DNA of 64,000 nucleotides, taken from the NCBI GenBank assembly GCA_029226975.1, contig JAQXZB010000017.1, forward strand, positions 1-64,000, read 5' to 3'. Position numbers and translations under genes: made by a program. Under the pieces are notes generated by a model. That model was given only the letters and a program-made list of their open reading frames with translations, did no database searches and had not been told where the DNA came from. Shown here piece after piece: positions 43,801 through 51,237 of this stretch (position 1 is the stretch's first letter; every line of letters starts with the position of its first letter). The DNA comes from Clostridiales bacterium. Lineage in GTDB: Bacteria; Bacillota; Clostridia; UBA1381.

Positions 43801-45024
43801 TCTTAAATTTGTCATGTAGGTTTTTGTGTTCTCGTCCTCGTCCGTTACCTCCTTAAATCGGTACATACTTCTGTAACGGTCCGAATAATCCGTTTCGTTG
43901 GCTGTGGAGGTCTTTAAAATTTTAAGCGCTCCGTCCACCATTGATAAGGAAACATTTGAAAATGCGCTCACCTTATCGGTCTTGTCATAGAACTCCCAGC
44001 CGTCAAGGGCATTATCCTCCACTGTCTTGCCGGTGAAATCCTCCTCGTCTATGAGTGTTTCTTCCCCTGCCGGCACTTCGGGTGTTGCTGTCGGAGTTGG
44101 GGTATTCTCCGGTTTAGGCGTATGGGTAGCTGTCGGAACGGGAGTTTGAGTGTTTTCCGGTTTCGGTGTCTGCACAGTTTCCACCCCTTCGGATACGCCT
44201 ATATACTTAATTCTGTATCCGTTTGTGGCACTGTTTTTTGTGGTGCTTGCCGAAAATCCTACAAATTCCCCGATATTATCCGAGTTCATCGGTGCGTTAT
44301 CGATAATTTTATTATCATCGCTTGCCTGAACCGCACTGTACTCTCCCTCGTCCACCTTCCTCAATGTATGCCATGCACTGAAGGTTTGGTTGGTAAAATC
44401 AAATTCAGCCTTAATATACTGCAGTGCCGAGGCTATTCCTATCGCTCCGTTTTTAGCGGCTAAGTTATTCGCCTTAAAAGGCTCTGCTGCACCTATCGTC
44501 TGACCCTGATCGTCCACAAAGGCAAAGGTCATAAGATTTTCACTGCGGTTAAAGGTAAGCCTTGCATTTGCAATATACTTTTCCGCTCCGACACTGTCCT
44601 TGCCTATAAAATCCAGCGTCATATAACTCTCGCTGTTGTAGAGTGCACAAAATTCCATTTCAAAAACGTACTTTTCCCCGGTCAGCTTTTCCCCGTCGGG
44701 ATTACCCTGGGAATCATTTGCAAAGGTAAGCTTGTAAAGCTCATAGTCCCTTGTTCCGTCATTGGCTTTTGTGGTAAATCTTGCCGCCGGCATATATATC
44801 GAGTCCGCCTTGTTTTCAAAAGCCGGGCTCCATATATTGTTTGTATTGTCAAAGCTAAAGCCCCTGCTCTTTGCAGCATCCGCGTCAAAGGAAGATACCG
44901 TTGTCATATCGAACTCATACACCTTGGTGCCGTTTGCATGAGCGCATACCGCACCCGGCAGCATCGATACTGCCAATGCCGCAGCCGTAAGCTTGCTTAT
45001 AAGTTTTGTTAAGCCTGTATTCAT
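40885..45024 (-). CDS. SLH surface protein with discoidin, Ig-like and unnamed beta modules
   Basis: 1379 residues, secreted (signal about 1-28). No catalytic domain is recognisable. Order: a beta module at about 30-280, a Thr-Pro linker (TPKPENT repeats), a second module at about 321-535, an atrophied bacterial Ig-like domain (about 551-630; AVSWTSSKPSVIDDSG), a third module (about 638-845), a second Ig-like domain (AAKWTSSNPEILSDDG), an F5/8 type C discoidin domain (about 935-1065; AVDGSIGTWWQT, IARYVRFRVTD), another Ig-like part, a Gly/Ser-rich linker, and three SLH repeats (about 1208-1379). It is likely a wall-bound glycan-binding protein. It lies 13 and 12 bases from its operon neighbours. 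Confidence 0.82.
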   Translation of the reverse strand: MNTGLTKLISKLTAAALAVSMLPGAVCAHANGTKVYEFDMTTVSSFDADAAKSRGFSFDNTNNIWSPAFENKADSIYMPAARFTTKANDGTRDYELYKLTFANDSQGNPDGEKLTGEKYVFEMEFCALYNSESYMTLDFIGKDSVGAEKYIANARLTFNRSENLMTFAFVDDQGQTIGAAEPFKANNLAAKNGAIGIASALQYIKAEFDFTNQTFSAWHTLRKVDEGEYSAVQASDDNKIIDNAPMNSDNIGEFVGFSASTTKNSATNGYRIKYIGVSEGVETVQTPKPENTQTPVPTATHTPKPENTPTPTATPEVPAGEETLIDEEDFTGKTVEDNALDGWEFYDKTDKVSAFSNVSLSMVDGALKILKTSTANETDYSDRYRSMYRFKEVTDEDENTKTYMTNLRGKYKIVTVANSHVQSGSQFQEINPAMGDAGIVPAMVYNMCIDSSGAYEYISSSNKPKLYSGSLIDKDTTYTYIADTETGELITTVNDGEEYKKTFKAGTPLQGIMYVLKNQSKVNDYMTVKNIKLYRIGESGANAAAQAAKSLLMSDICDTPDSVSGNLKTLPKTADGAAVSWTSSKPSVIDDSGKLIDQPLDGSETVVMTATLSKGDDVAYKDFTLKVSKLDTNNFELIDDVDFEGDGVNFEDNGGTHKIEDGKILLTRTASSQTPSVKIYPMWDNMQFNATGSWVFETEVSMPDDAYQKMELVLYDTNGQRITSFYTTCKSTGTVLTGVAREELSASAVHKELPSGTNGAISMKIKVMFNTDTQRMSLYAALNGEQEYTTLFNNKYLREDAQNLSYIQVLANSDNNSGDSTLCGTLKIEGMRLYTPQSNKLGVAVDNIKYYNPVEALGGYIKSDVELTTAAYPGMAAKWTSSNPEILSDDGKLNSSAYTEDTPVSLTFRLTLDGTDQYIEKTFDLVAVWVDKNNIAMDKNADTGKTQPMTGHNAKKAVDGSIGTWWQTMRFSDLPALTVDLECDEVLDKIILYEADMMGEYPIKGYVIETSRDASTWKTLYSGTTIGEAPHTISVNSAIARYVRFRVTDKAQDCCVGLREMMIYAASDSRSKAQADITLALDSIGTLTNMTQNKTLPSSMRYGSTLTYKSSIPEAFSDSGAVNCQNKLVSGTLTITAVNGGETVTQTVPVSVAQKSTGGGSSGGSTGGSSGGGGGGGVTSPALPGTGNTISPTPTKKPETGIFNDVEKSFWAYNYIENLAKDGVVSGDNDRNFRPGDNISRQEFVKILLLAAKIDVSGAKDAGFSDVKEGDWSYPYIAKAVELGIVNGVTDTEFAKESPITREDIAVMCKRTLMYLNRYSAPEKEAVFADRSDISQYAAEAVDAMNELGILEGYEDNSFRPKNNATRAESAKIIYMLTR

Positions 45025-45037
45025 GCCTTTTCGCCCC

Positions 45038-47728
45038 CTATCTTATTACTACCACAGCACGAACCTTTCCGTTTGTGGAGAATACACTTATAACATCACT
45101 GCCTACCGCAACCGCTCTCATATCCGCAAATTCAGCAGACTTGTCTGCCCTATTGAATATAAATACAGGCGGCGGGTTGTTTTTGTAAACCTCATAGTAA
45201 AGGCTCGATTCCTCATCAAGGGCAGGGCTAACGTTTATTCTTGTAACCCATCTGTTGTATTGATTTGATACATAATTATAATCCGCATCGAGAGCATAGC
45301 CCACAAATATGGTGTATGACGAGCTTGCGCTGTCAAGCCCGAACTGCGGCATTACATCATAGCTTTTTACGATTTTGAGGTTTTCTATTTTCCCCTCGTT
45401 GTTCAAAAGGTAGGCAACAAGGCTTCCGCGTCTGGGCACCTCATATTTCTCATACTCTCTGTACGCCTCGGTAATATCATATACCTTTTCCTTGCCCTCA
45501 TCATTTAACATGGTAATCTTTAAGGTTTCCTCATTGCTGTCCTCATCCATTACCGTAACAACATCGGTAACAAAACCGACCTCGCTTGTGCTTGTAAGCT
45601 CGCCCACCGTTCCGTCCTTCATGGGCGCCGTAACCACAATGAGGTCAACAACGTGCCTGTCCTCGTTCATTTCATAGCTTATAACATTATAGGTCTTGCC
45701 GTTGCTCATCTCAACATTTGCAAGGTAATCCCTTGAAGAAGGCTTTTCCGAGTCGGGAACGCATATGGTTCTCGTTTCAAAATCAACGCCGAATCCGCCC
45801 TTGTCGGTGTTGTCGCCGTTGCCCTTGGCAAAGGTTCTCTCATATGAATTGTATACCTTTTTATCTCCGCCTCTTTCAGGCTTTAAAATCACCACTGAAT
45901 CAATCTCATCCTTGCTGTTTAAGGTATATCTTACAGCCTTATTTAAAATATACTCCGCGGCGGTTTTTGAGCTTAGCTTTCTTTGCTCCGTACTGCCGTT
46001 TATGCCGGATACATATACATTTGCCGCCAGGTACATATTCCTAAGCTCCTCGTTGCTGGCAATAATCTTGGAGATGATTGTTGCGTCGCCGCCGTCCTCA
46101 TTCTCCTCCTCTTCCTTTTTCTCGCTGAGCTTATTGGGAATAATCATCTTTACTCCGGCATAGGTGGCGGAATCGTCCATGAATATACTTGCGGCATAGC
46201 CGTAATTGGTAGAGGTGGTAATTGTCTTTATATAAACAACCTCTCCCATATAATTCATATATGCTCTTATATCCCTGTCAAAAACAGCATTATCTTTGAC
46301 CTCGTCCCGTTCGGTGGGATACACCTTTCCGTTTATGGTAACGGTATCGTCATCACACGCCGTAAGCTTTCCGTCAACAAATGCGTCGCATATAATCCCC
46401 TCGGTAAAATTCTTATCATCGCTTTGGCATATGCTGATTACATTATCCTTTAATACATCCTCTGCCGAAGCGGGCGTTCCGTCGGATTTATAGAGAACTA
46501 TTCTTTTATTGCTGTTTCTTTCCGTATCTACATCTATGTATTTCTTTCCGCCCAGTAAAGTGCTGTCCGAAAAATAAATCATTCCCCTCTCGGCGTTTAC
46601 GTCCTCGACAATCACGCTTACATATGATTTATATAAAATAATATCTATATCATTATCACTGTCCGAGGTATTGTTAATAAGCGTCAACTCACCCTGTTCA
46701 AGATTTAAAAACTCCTCAGGATTCCAGGAAGGAACCGGGCGGTTGTTTTTTAATACCCGAACACCCGGTATAAGCTTCTTTGTTTTTGAGGTATTGCCCT
46801 CGGTGTAATAGGTTATGCTTGAAGCATCCGCTTCCTTTATGTCCTTTACCGGAATTGTTATAACCTCGTTGTACTCCGAAGGACGCAGACTTATTATTTT
46901 ATTGCTTTCCTCGGTATTTACATAATATACAACTCTTTGACCTATATATCTTGCCGCAGCCGGGTCGTTTATGTAATATATGGAATTGTCAATCTCTATC
47001 TGTCCCGAATTCATGTCCGACAGTGCATTATTCATATATGCGTCCACTGTTGCGGTAACGATACCCTCGCGCTTTTCAACACTTCCGTCCGCTACGGTTG
47101 TGAACTTATCTCTGAAGGTGGTGTTTGAGATTACATAATCAACCTTGCCTCCACGCATTTCGGTTGTCATAATCTTTACATACAGTGCATTATACACCAT
47201 TCTTGCGGTAGCTTCCCTTGTAAAGGGATAGCTGATATTTACACCCTTTAAAAGCCCGATTGTTCCCGCCGTTAATGTATATCCGCCGGGGTATCCGCCG
47301 TTGTTTTCGCCCTGAATGCTGTAGCCCAAACAGCATACAAGTATTTTACATATATTTTCATAGCTTAAATATTCGTCGGGACCGAACTTATTGTCGCCGA
47401 TGCCGCTTATGATACCCAAATGCGACAGCATAACAATATAGCCGTTGGCCCAATGATCCGTCCCCACGTCATCATACATTTTCTCATTCTTGTATGATGC
47501 CGCCGCATCCTCCATACTCATCATTCTTGATGCAATAGCTGCAAACTCCGCTCTTGTGACGGGCTTTTCCAAATGAAACTCACCGTCGTCATCACCCTCC
47601 ATAACCTTGAGGGTTTTAAGCTCAAAGACAATATCGTCCATTGTAAGGGCGGCATAAGCGGGCATTGCAGCAGCCGCAAACAGCATCGCGGCAGCTATAA
47701 TTATCGCTGTCAGTCTTTTTTTCATCAT
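45038..47728 (-). CDS. Large surface protein with N-terminal SLH repeats
   Basis: 896 residues from the ATG at 47728, which has AAAGGAAAG upstream. An upstream frame to 47794 would bury the signal peptide. The signal is KKRLTAIIIAAAMLFAAAAM. Three SLH repeats follow (about 26-185; FHLEKPVTRAEFAAIASRMM, HWANGYIVMLSHLGIISGIG). The remaining 700 residues are beta-rich, repetitive in character and match no family I can name. Short segments such as RYIGQRVVYYVNTEESNKI recall S-layer and cell-surface proteins of Clostridia. It may be a main S-layer subunit or scaffold. It is the first gene of the SLH operon behind a tandem-repeat promoter (47830-47890). Confidence 0.78.
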   Translation of the reverse strand: MMKKRLTAIIIAAAMLFAAAAMPAYAALTMDDIVFELKTLKVMEGDDDGEFHLEKPVTRAEFAAIASRMMSMEDAAASYKNEKMYDDVGTDHWANGYIVMLSHLGIISGIGDNKFGPDEYLSYENICKILVCCLGYSIQGENNGGYPGGYTLTAGTIGLLKGVNISYPFTREATARMVYNALYVKIMTTEMRGGKVDYVISNTTFRDKFTTVADGSVEKREGIVTATVDAYMNNALSDMNSGQIEIDNSIYYINDPAAARYIGQRVVYYVNTEESNKIISLRPSEYNEVITIPVKDIKEADASSITYYTEGNTSKTKKLIPGVRVLKNNRPVPSWNPEEFLNLEQGELTLINNTSDSDNDIDIILYKSYVSVIVEDVNAERGMIYFSDSTLLGGKKYIDVDTERNSNKRIVLYKSDGTPASAEDVLKDNVISICQSDDKNFTEGIICDAFVDGKLTACDDDTVTINGKVYPTERDEVKDNAVFDRDIRAYMNYMGEVVYIKTITTSTNYGYAASIFMDDSATYAGVKMIIPNKLSEKKEEEENEDGGDATIISKIIASNEELRNMYLAANVYVSGINGSTEQRKLSSKTAAEYILNKAVRYTLNSKDEIDSVVILKPERGGDKKVYNSYERTFAKGNGDNTDKGGFGVDFETRTICVPDSEKPSSRDYLANVEMSNGKTYNVISYEMNEDRHVVDLIVVTAPMKDGTVGELTSTSEVGFVTDVVTVMDEDSNEETLKITMLNDEGKEKVYDITEAYREYEKYEVPRRGSLVAYLLNNEGKIENLKIVKSYDVMPQFGLDSASSSYTIFVGYALDADYNYVSNQYNRWVTRINVSPALDEESSLYYEVYKNNPPPVFIFNRADKSAEFADMRAVAVGSDVISVFSTNGKVRAVVVIR

Positions 47729-47829
47729 TTTTTCTTTCCTTTCTGTTACGCATATTTTTTGGACGGTTCCGCTCGCAGACGGACGAAACCGCAAAAAAGC
47801 ACAACACAGCTGTAGCTTCTTCTGATTTT

Positions 47830-47890
47830 AGTATAACATATGAACAATATGTAAACAATAGGTTATATTTTTCCCTAAATGGCTATATTT
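47830..47890 (-). promoter_or_regulatory. Tandem-repeat promoter of the SLH operon
   Basis: Plus-strand view: ATAGGTTATATTT (47858-47870) and AATGGCTATATTT (47878-47890), exactly 20 bases apart. Minus-strand -10 box TATACT (47835-47830) begins 23 bases from the inner repeat edge. One of five promoters in the window with this arrangement. Confidence 0.7.
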
Positions 47891-47911
47891 AACCCTTGAT
47901 TTATCATATAT

Positions 47912-47944
47912 ACAAGAAAGCCGCGCCCGGCGGCTTTCTTGTTA
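47912..47944 (-). terminator. Terminator of the ABC importer operon
   Basis: Thirteen-base perfect stem ACAAGAAAGCCGC (47912-47924) with GCGGCTTTCTTGT (47930-47942) and a 5-base loop. The stop codon of the permease gene overlaps the stem base. On the minus strand the descending arm is CTTTCTTGTATAT. Confidence 0.8.
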
Positions 47945-48775
47945 TCCCTTTACTCCCGATGAGGTTACTCCCTCAACAAAATATCTCTGGCAGAACAGGA
48001 ACATCACTATAATGGGCAACAGCACCAGTGTTGCCGCAGCCATCTGCGCTCCGTAGTCCTGTACCTGTCCCGATGAAAACAGCTTGATACCAACCGATAA
48101 CATCTGCTTCTTTATATCCGAAATATACAGATACGGGCTCATGTAATCATTCCATGTCCATACAAAGGAGAACAGCATCATTGTTGCTATTGCCGGCTTT
48201 GCAAGGGGTACGATTATGCTGTAGTAAATCTTAAAATGATTACAGCCGTCAATTTTTGCCGCCTCGCTTATGGAGTCGGGTATGCTTATAAATGACTGCC
48301 TTAACAGGAATACAAAGTATACGTCAACGCAGCTTGGTATAATGATTGCCCACATTGTATTTAAAAGCTTTAAGTTTTTAAATATAATGTATCTGGGCAA
48401 AATCATAATATCCGACGGAATCATCAGTGCCGCAAGCAGCACCAGAAATATCGCGTCCCGGCCCTTAAACTGAATTTTCGAGAAGCCGTATGCCGTAAGG
48501 GTTATTAAAAACAGCTTCAATAAAAGCGTTATTCCCGTCATTAAAATCGTGTTCCAGTACCACAGCGGGAAATTGTAATATTCACTGTTAAAAAGTCCCG
48601 TTATGTTCTTTAGAGTGAAGTTTGACGGAATAAGCTCAAAGGGCTTCATCAAAACGTCACCGCTGGGTTTAAAGGACGAGGACAGCATGAATATAAACGG
48701 ATATATGCACATAACTCCGATTACAAGCATAATAATCGTTACTATCCATTTTGTAACCTTATTTTTCTTATACAT
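47942..48775 (-). CDS. Carbohydrate ABC transporter permease (MalG/LplC type)
   Basis: 277 residues with six membrane segments. The EAA loop reads EAAKIDGCNHFKIYYSIIVP near residue 180, and the C-terminal end is FCQRYFVEGVTSSGVKG, as in the MalG/AraQ/LplC class. It forms the channel with the partner permease encoded 15 bases upstream. The ATPase is missing from the window, as is usual when a shared MsmX-type ATPase serves several importers. The substrate is probably an oligosaccharide from the secreted enzymes encoded nearby (inference). Confidence 0.93.
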   Translation of the reverse strand: MYKKNKVTKWIVTIIMLVIGVMCIYPFIFMLSSSFKPSGDVLMKPFELIPSNFTLKNITGLFNSEYYNFPLWYWNTILMTGITLLLKLFLITLTAYGFSKIQFKGRDAIFLVLLAALMIPSDIMILPRYIIFKNLKLLNTMWAIIIPSCVDVYFVFLLRQSFISIPDSISEAAKIDGCNHFKIYYSIIVPLAKPAIATMMLFSFVWTWNDYMSPYLYISDIKKQMLSVGIKLFSSGQVQDYGAQMAAATLVLLPIIVMFLFCQRYFVEGVTSSGVKG

Positions 48776-48790
48776 ATTCTGCGCCTCCCA

Positions 48791-49684
48791 TCAATAATTT
48801 ACCCATTTTTTCTGTCCGCGCCATTGGATAAGCGTGATGAGCATAACCACCGCAAACATCACCATAGCCTGGGCGCTTGCAAAGCCTGTCTGATACTTAA
48901 CAAATGCGCTGCGGACAATGCTTATTGCCATAACCGTTGTCGCCTGACCCGGTCCTCCGTCGGTAAGGGACTGAATAACCGTAAAGTTCTGAAGCGAGGT
49001 TATAATAGAGCTTACTATAAGGAAAAATGTTGTCGGCGAAAGCATGGGAATAACCACATTCTTAATTCTCTGCAGCTTGTTGGCTCCGTCTATCTGCGCC
49101 GCCTCCTCAAGCTCTGCGGGAACATTCTGCAAGGCACCCAAGTATGTAATCATGTTAAGTCCCACGCCCTTCCATACCGCAATGGCTGCAACCGTCGGCA
49201 GTGCGAACTTATCCGACAAAAGCAAAAGCGGCGGATCCTTTACACCGAGAGCACCAAGCAATGTCACAAGCGGACCTCCCGTACCGAGAAGCAGCTTGAA
49301 CACAACCGCTACGGCTACCATGTTCGATACATAAGGTAAAAATACCATTCCTCTTATTGTATTTTTAAAATATACTCCCTTGTTAAGGAGCAGTGCAAGT
49401 ATGAATCCAACGACCATAATCAGCGGAACATAAACCAGGGAATATAGCCCCGTTCGTCCCAGAGCCGCCATGACCTCTTTGTTTTTAAACATCTCGATAA
49501 AGTTCTTTAGTCCCACAAAATGCATACTGTCCATTTTTGTAAGATAGGTCATATCGGTAAACGAAAGCACTATCGAGAAAATGAACGGTATTCCGGTAAA
49601 TATCGTAAACAGCAGTACATACGGGCTGATAAAGGCATATCCGGTCCTGTTTTCTTTACGTTCGAGTGCGCTGCCCTTTTTCAC
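48791..49684 (-). CDS. Carbohydrate ABC transporter permease (MalF/LplB type)
   Basis: 297 residues with six membrane segments. The N-terminus RTGYAFISPYVLLFTIFTGI is typical of sugar permeases of the UgpA/LplB class. The EAA motif is EEAAQIDGANKLQRIKNVVI, contacting the ATPase. It lies between the binding-protein gene (70 bases, containing a hairpin) and the second permease. Confidence 0.93.
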   Translation of the reverse strand: MKKGSALERKENRTGYAFISPYVLLFTIFTGIPFIFSIVLSFTDMTYLTKMDSMHFVGLKNFIEMFKNKEVMAALGRTGLYSLVYVPLIMVVGFILALLLNKGVYFKNTIRGMVFLPYVSNMVAVAVVFKLLLGTGGPLVTLLGALGVKDPPLLLLSDKFALPTVAAIAVWKGVGLNMITYLGALQNVPAELEEAAQIDGANKLQRIKNVVIPMLSPTTFFLIVSSIITSLQNFTVIQSLTDGGPGQATTVMAISIVRSAFVKYQTGFASAQAMVMFAVVMLITLIQWRGQKKWVNY

Positions 49685-49713
49685 TTTTCTTCCTTCCTTT
49701 CTTTTTTATATTT

Positions 49714-49743
49714 AATGCGCCGACTTCTTAAAGCCGGCGCATT
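49714..49743 (-). repeat. Hairpin between binding-protein and permease genes
   Basis: Nine-base perfect stem AATGCGCCG (49714-49722) with CGGCGCATT (49735-49743) and a 12-base loop, without a T-run on the minus strand. Such structures often protect or partly end the message after the highly expressed binding protein. Confidence 0.65.
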
Positions 49744-49754
49744 TTCGCAGCGAA

Positions 49755-51113
49755 TTATTTCGTTTCCTCTGCAATTGCCGTATCGGCACGGCTTGTTATG
49801 GATGACACAGCCTCATCTATGGGCTTTGAGCCTGCTCCGTAAAGCTGAGCTTCTTCTATAATAATCTGATTGATTGTTGTGTCCGCCGGGCCTATAATCT
49901 TCTCCGCTATAACCTTTCTGTCGGGATCGAACCAAGCCTTCTTAAATTCCTCGACAGTTATAGCGTCATTTGCAAATGTGGGCACAAGCTTCTCTGAAAT
50001 ATAATTTGTGATTTCCTCATCACTCAGGTCAACTCTTGCCGGAATACGTCCGTAGCCCAAGGTATACTGATTTTCCGCCATGCAGGCAATTGCCGCAAAA
50101 GCCGCGTCCTTGTTCTTGCTTGTTGTGGGAACCGCATAGCAGCCTGTTACAGCCAGTGTTGACGGCTCCTGTCCCTCGGGATAGGGCATGGGCAAAATAC
50201 CGCACTGCCAATCTCTGGGGTACTTTTCCAAATCCGGAAGCATTGACGCAACCCAGCCGCCGCATACAAACATTCCCATTTTACCGCCCGCAACAAAGGA
50301 GTTCCAGGGATATGTTCCGGAAGCATAGGTAATGCTGTCTGGCTGAATTTTATCCTTGTTGCCCAAGCCATAGAACCATTCAAGGCTTTCTTTAAACAGC
50401 GGATCGGAGAAGTTTGACTTCGTCTGATCCTCATTATATGCCTTAAATCCCTTTTGGAAAGCATACATATAATTGTAGTTGTCATAGTCAAGCATGAACG
50501 AGCCGTAAATACCCTTTGAAGCGTCCGTCAGCTTCTTTGCCGTTTCAACATACTTTTCCCATGTCCAGCCGTCTGCCGAAGGATATTCAAGCCCCGCTTC
50601 GTCAAAAAGCTTCTTATTGTAATAGGTGAGCCAAATATCGCTAAAGGCAGGCAGTCCGTAAACCCTGTCATCGCTGTAGATGGCAAGATTATCTCCGAAC
50701 TTTTCCTCCATGTTGTAATTTGCATTGACTGCCAGCTCATCAAGCGGTGTAAGCACTCCCGCGCTGTAGTATGATTTGAGCTTTGAATCCGTTCCATAGA
50801 GAATATCCAGCTCATCTCCCGCCATAAGGCTTACCAGTGCTTTGTCAACCTCTCCGGCATTGGTATTGGGAACTATTGTAAATTCAATGTTAATTCCCGT
50901 CTTTTCCCTTACCAGCTCGATAAGCTCCTGTGTTTCTCCTCCCTGGGTTGCCGATTCGGAAACCGCATAATGCAGCGTTACTCCCTCATAGGGCTTTTCG
51001 CTGTTTGTTGCCGCCGTTGGGGACGGCGCGTTCTTCTCGGTACAGCCGGCTGCCATTGTGCATAAAGATGCCGCCGCCATAACCGCCGCAATACTCCTGT
51101 TTAATAATTTCAT
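49755..51113 (-). CDS. Extracellular sugar-binding lipoprotein (family 1 solute-binding protein)
   Basis: 452 residues. The lipoprotein signal ends in TMAAGC, with the lipid-bearing cysteine at residue 24. The mature protein matches family 1 binding proteins: KPYEGVTLHYAVSES, PAFSDIWLTYYNKKLFDEAGL and KMGMFVCGGWVASM. It is anchored on the outer membrane face and delivers sugar to the two permeases encoded next. AAGGAGG stands 8 bases before the ATG. It has its own tandem-repeat promoter (51159-51219). The cargo cannot be read from the sequence. Confidence 0.92.
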   Translation of the reverse strand: MKLLNRSIAAVMAAASLCTMAAGCTEKNAPSPTAATNSEKPYEGVTLHYAVSESATQGGETQELIELVREKTGINIEFTIVPNTNAGEVDKALVSLMAGDELDILYGTDSKLKSYYSAGVLTPLDELAVNANYNMEEKFGDNLAIYSDDRVYGLPAFSDIWLTYYNKKLFDEAGLEYPSADGWTWEKYVETAKKLTDASKGIYGSFMLDYDNYNYMYAFQKGFKAYNEDQTKSNFSDPLFKESLEWFYGLGNKDKIQPDSITYASGTYPWNSFVAGGKMGMFVCGGWVASMLPDLEKYPRDWQCGILPMPYPEGQEPSTLAVTGCYAVPTTSKNKDAAFAAIACMAENQYTLGYGRIPARVDLSDEEITNYISEKLVPTFANDAITVEEFKKAWFDPDRKVIAEKIIGPADTTINQIIIEEAQLYGAGSKPIDEAVSSITSRADTAIAEETK

Positions 51114-51158
51114 TCCTCATACCTCCTTGGTGTTTGAATAACTTTTTGTGTTATCTAT

Positions 51159-51219
51159 ATTATACAATGGAATTATACTTCTTTCCATAGGTAGATTTTT
51201 TAATCCATGGTCTATTTTT
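51159..51219 (-). promoter_or_regulatory. Tandem-repeat promoter of the ABC importer operon
   Basis: Plus-strand view: ATAGGTAGATTTT (51187-51199) and ATGGTCTATTTTT (51207-51219), 20 bases apart. Minus-strand TATAAT (51164-51159) begins 23 bases from the inner repeat edge. The copies are the most diverged of the set, but the geometry is exact. Confidence 0.65.
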
Positions 51220-51237
51220 GTACAAATTATGAATTTT

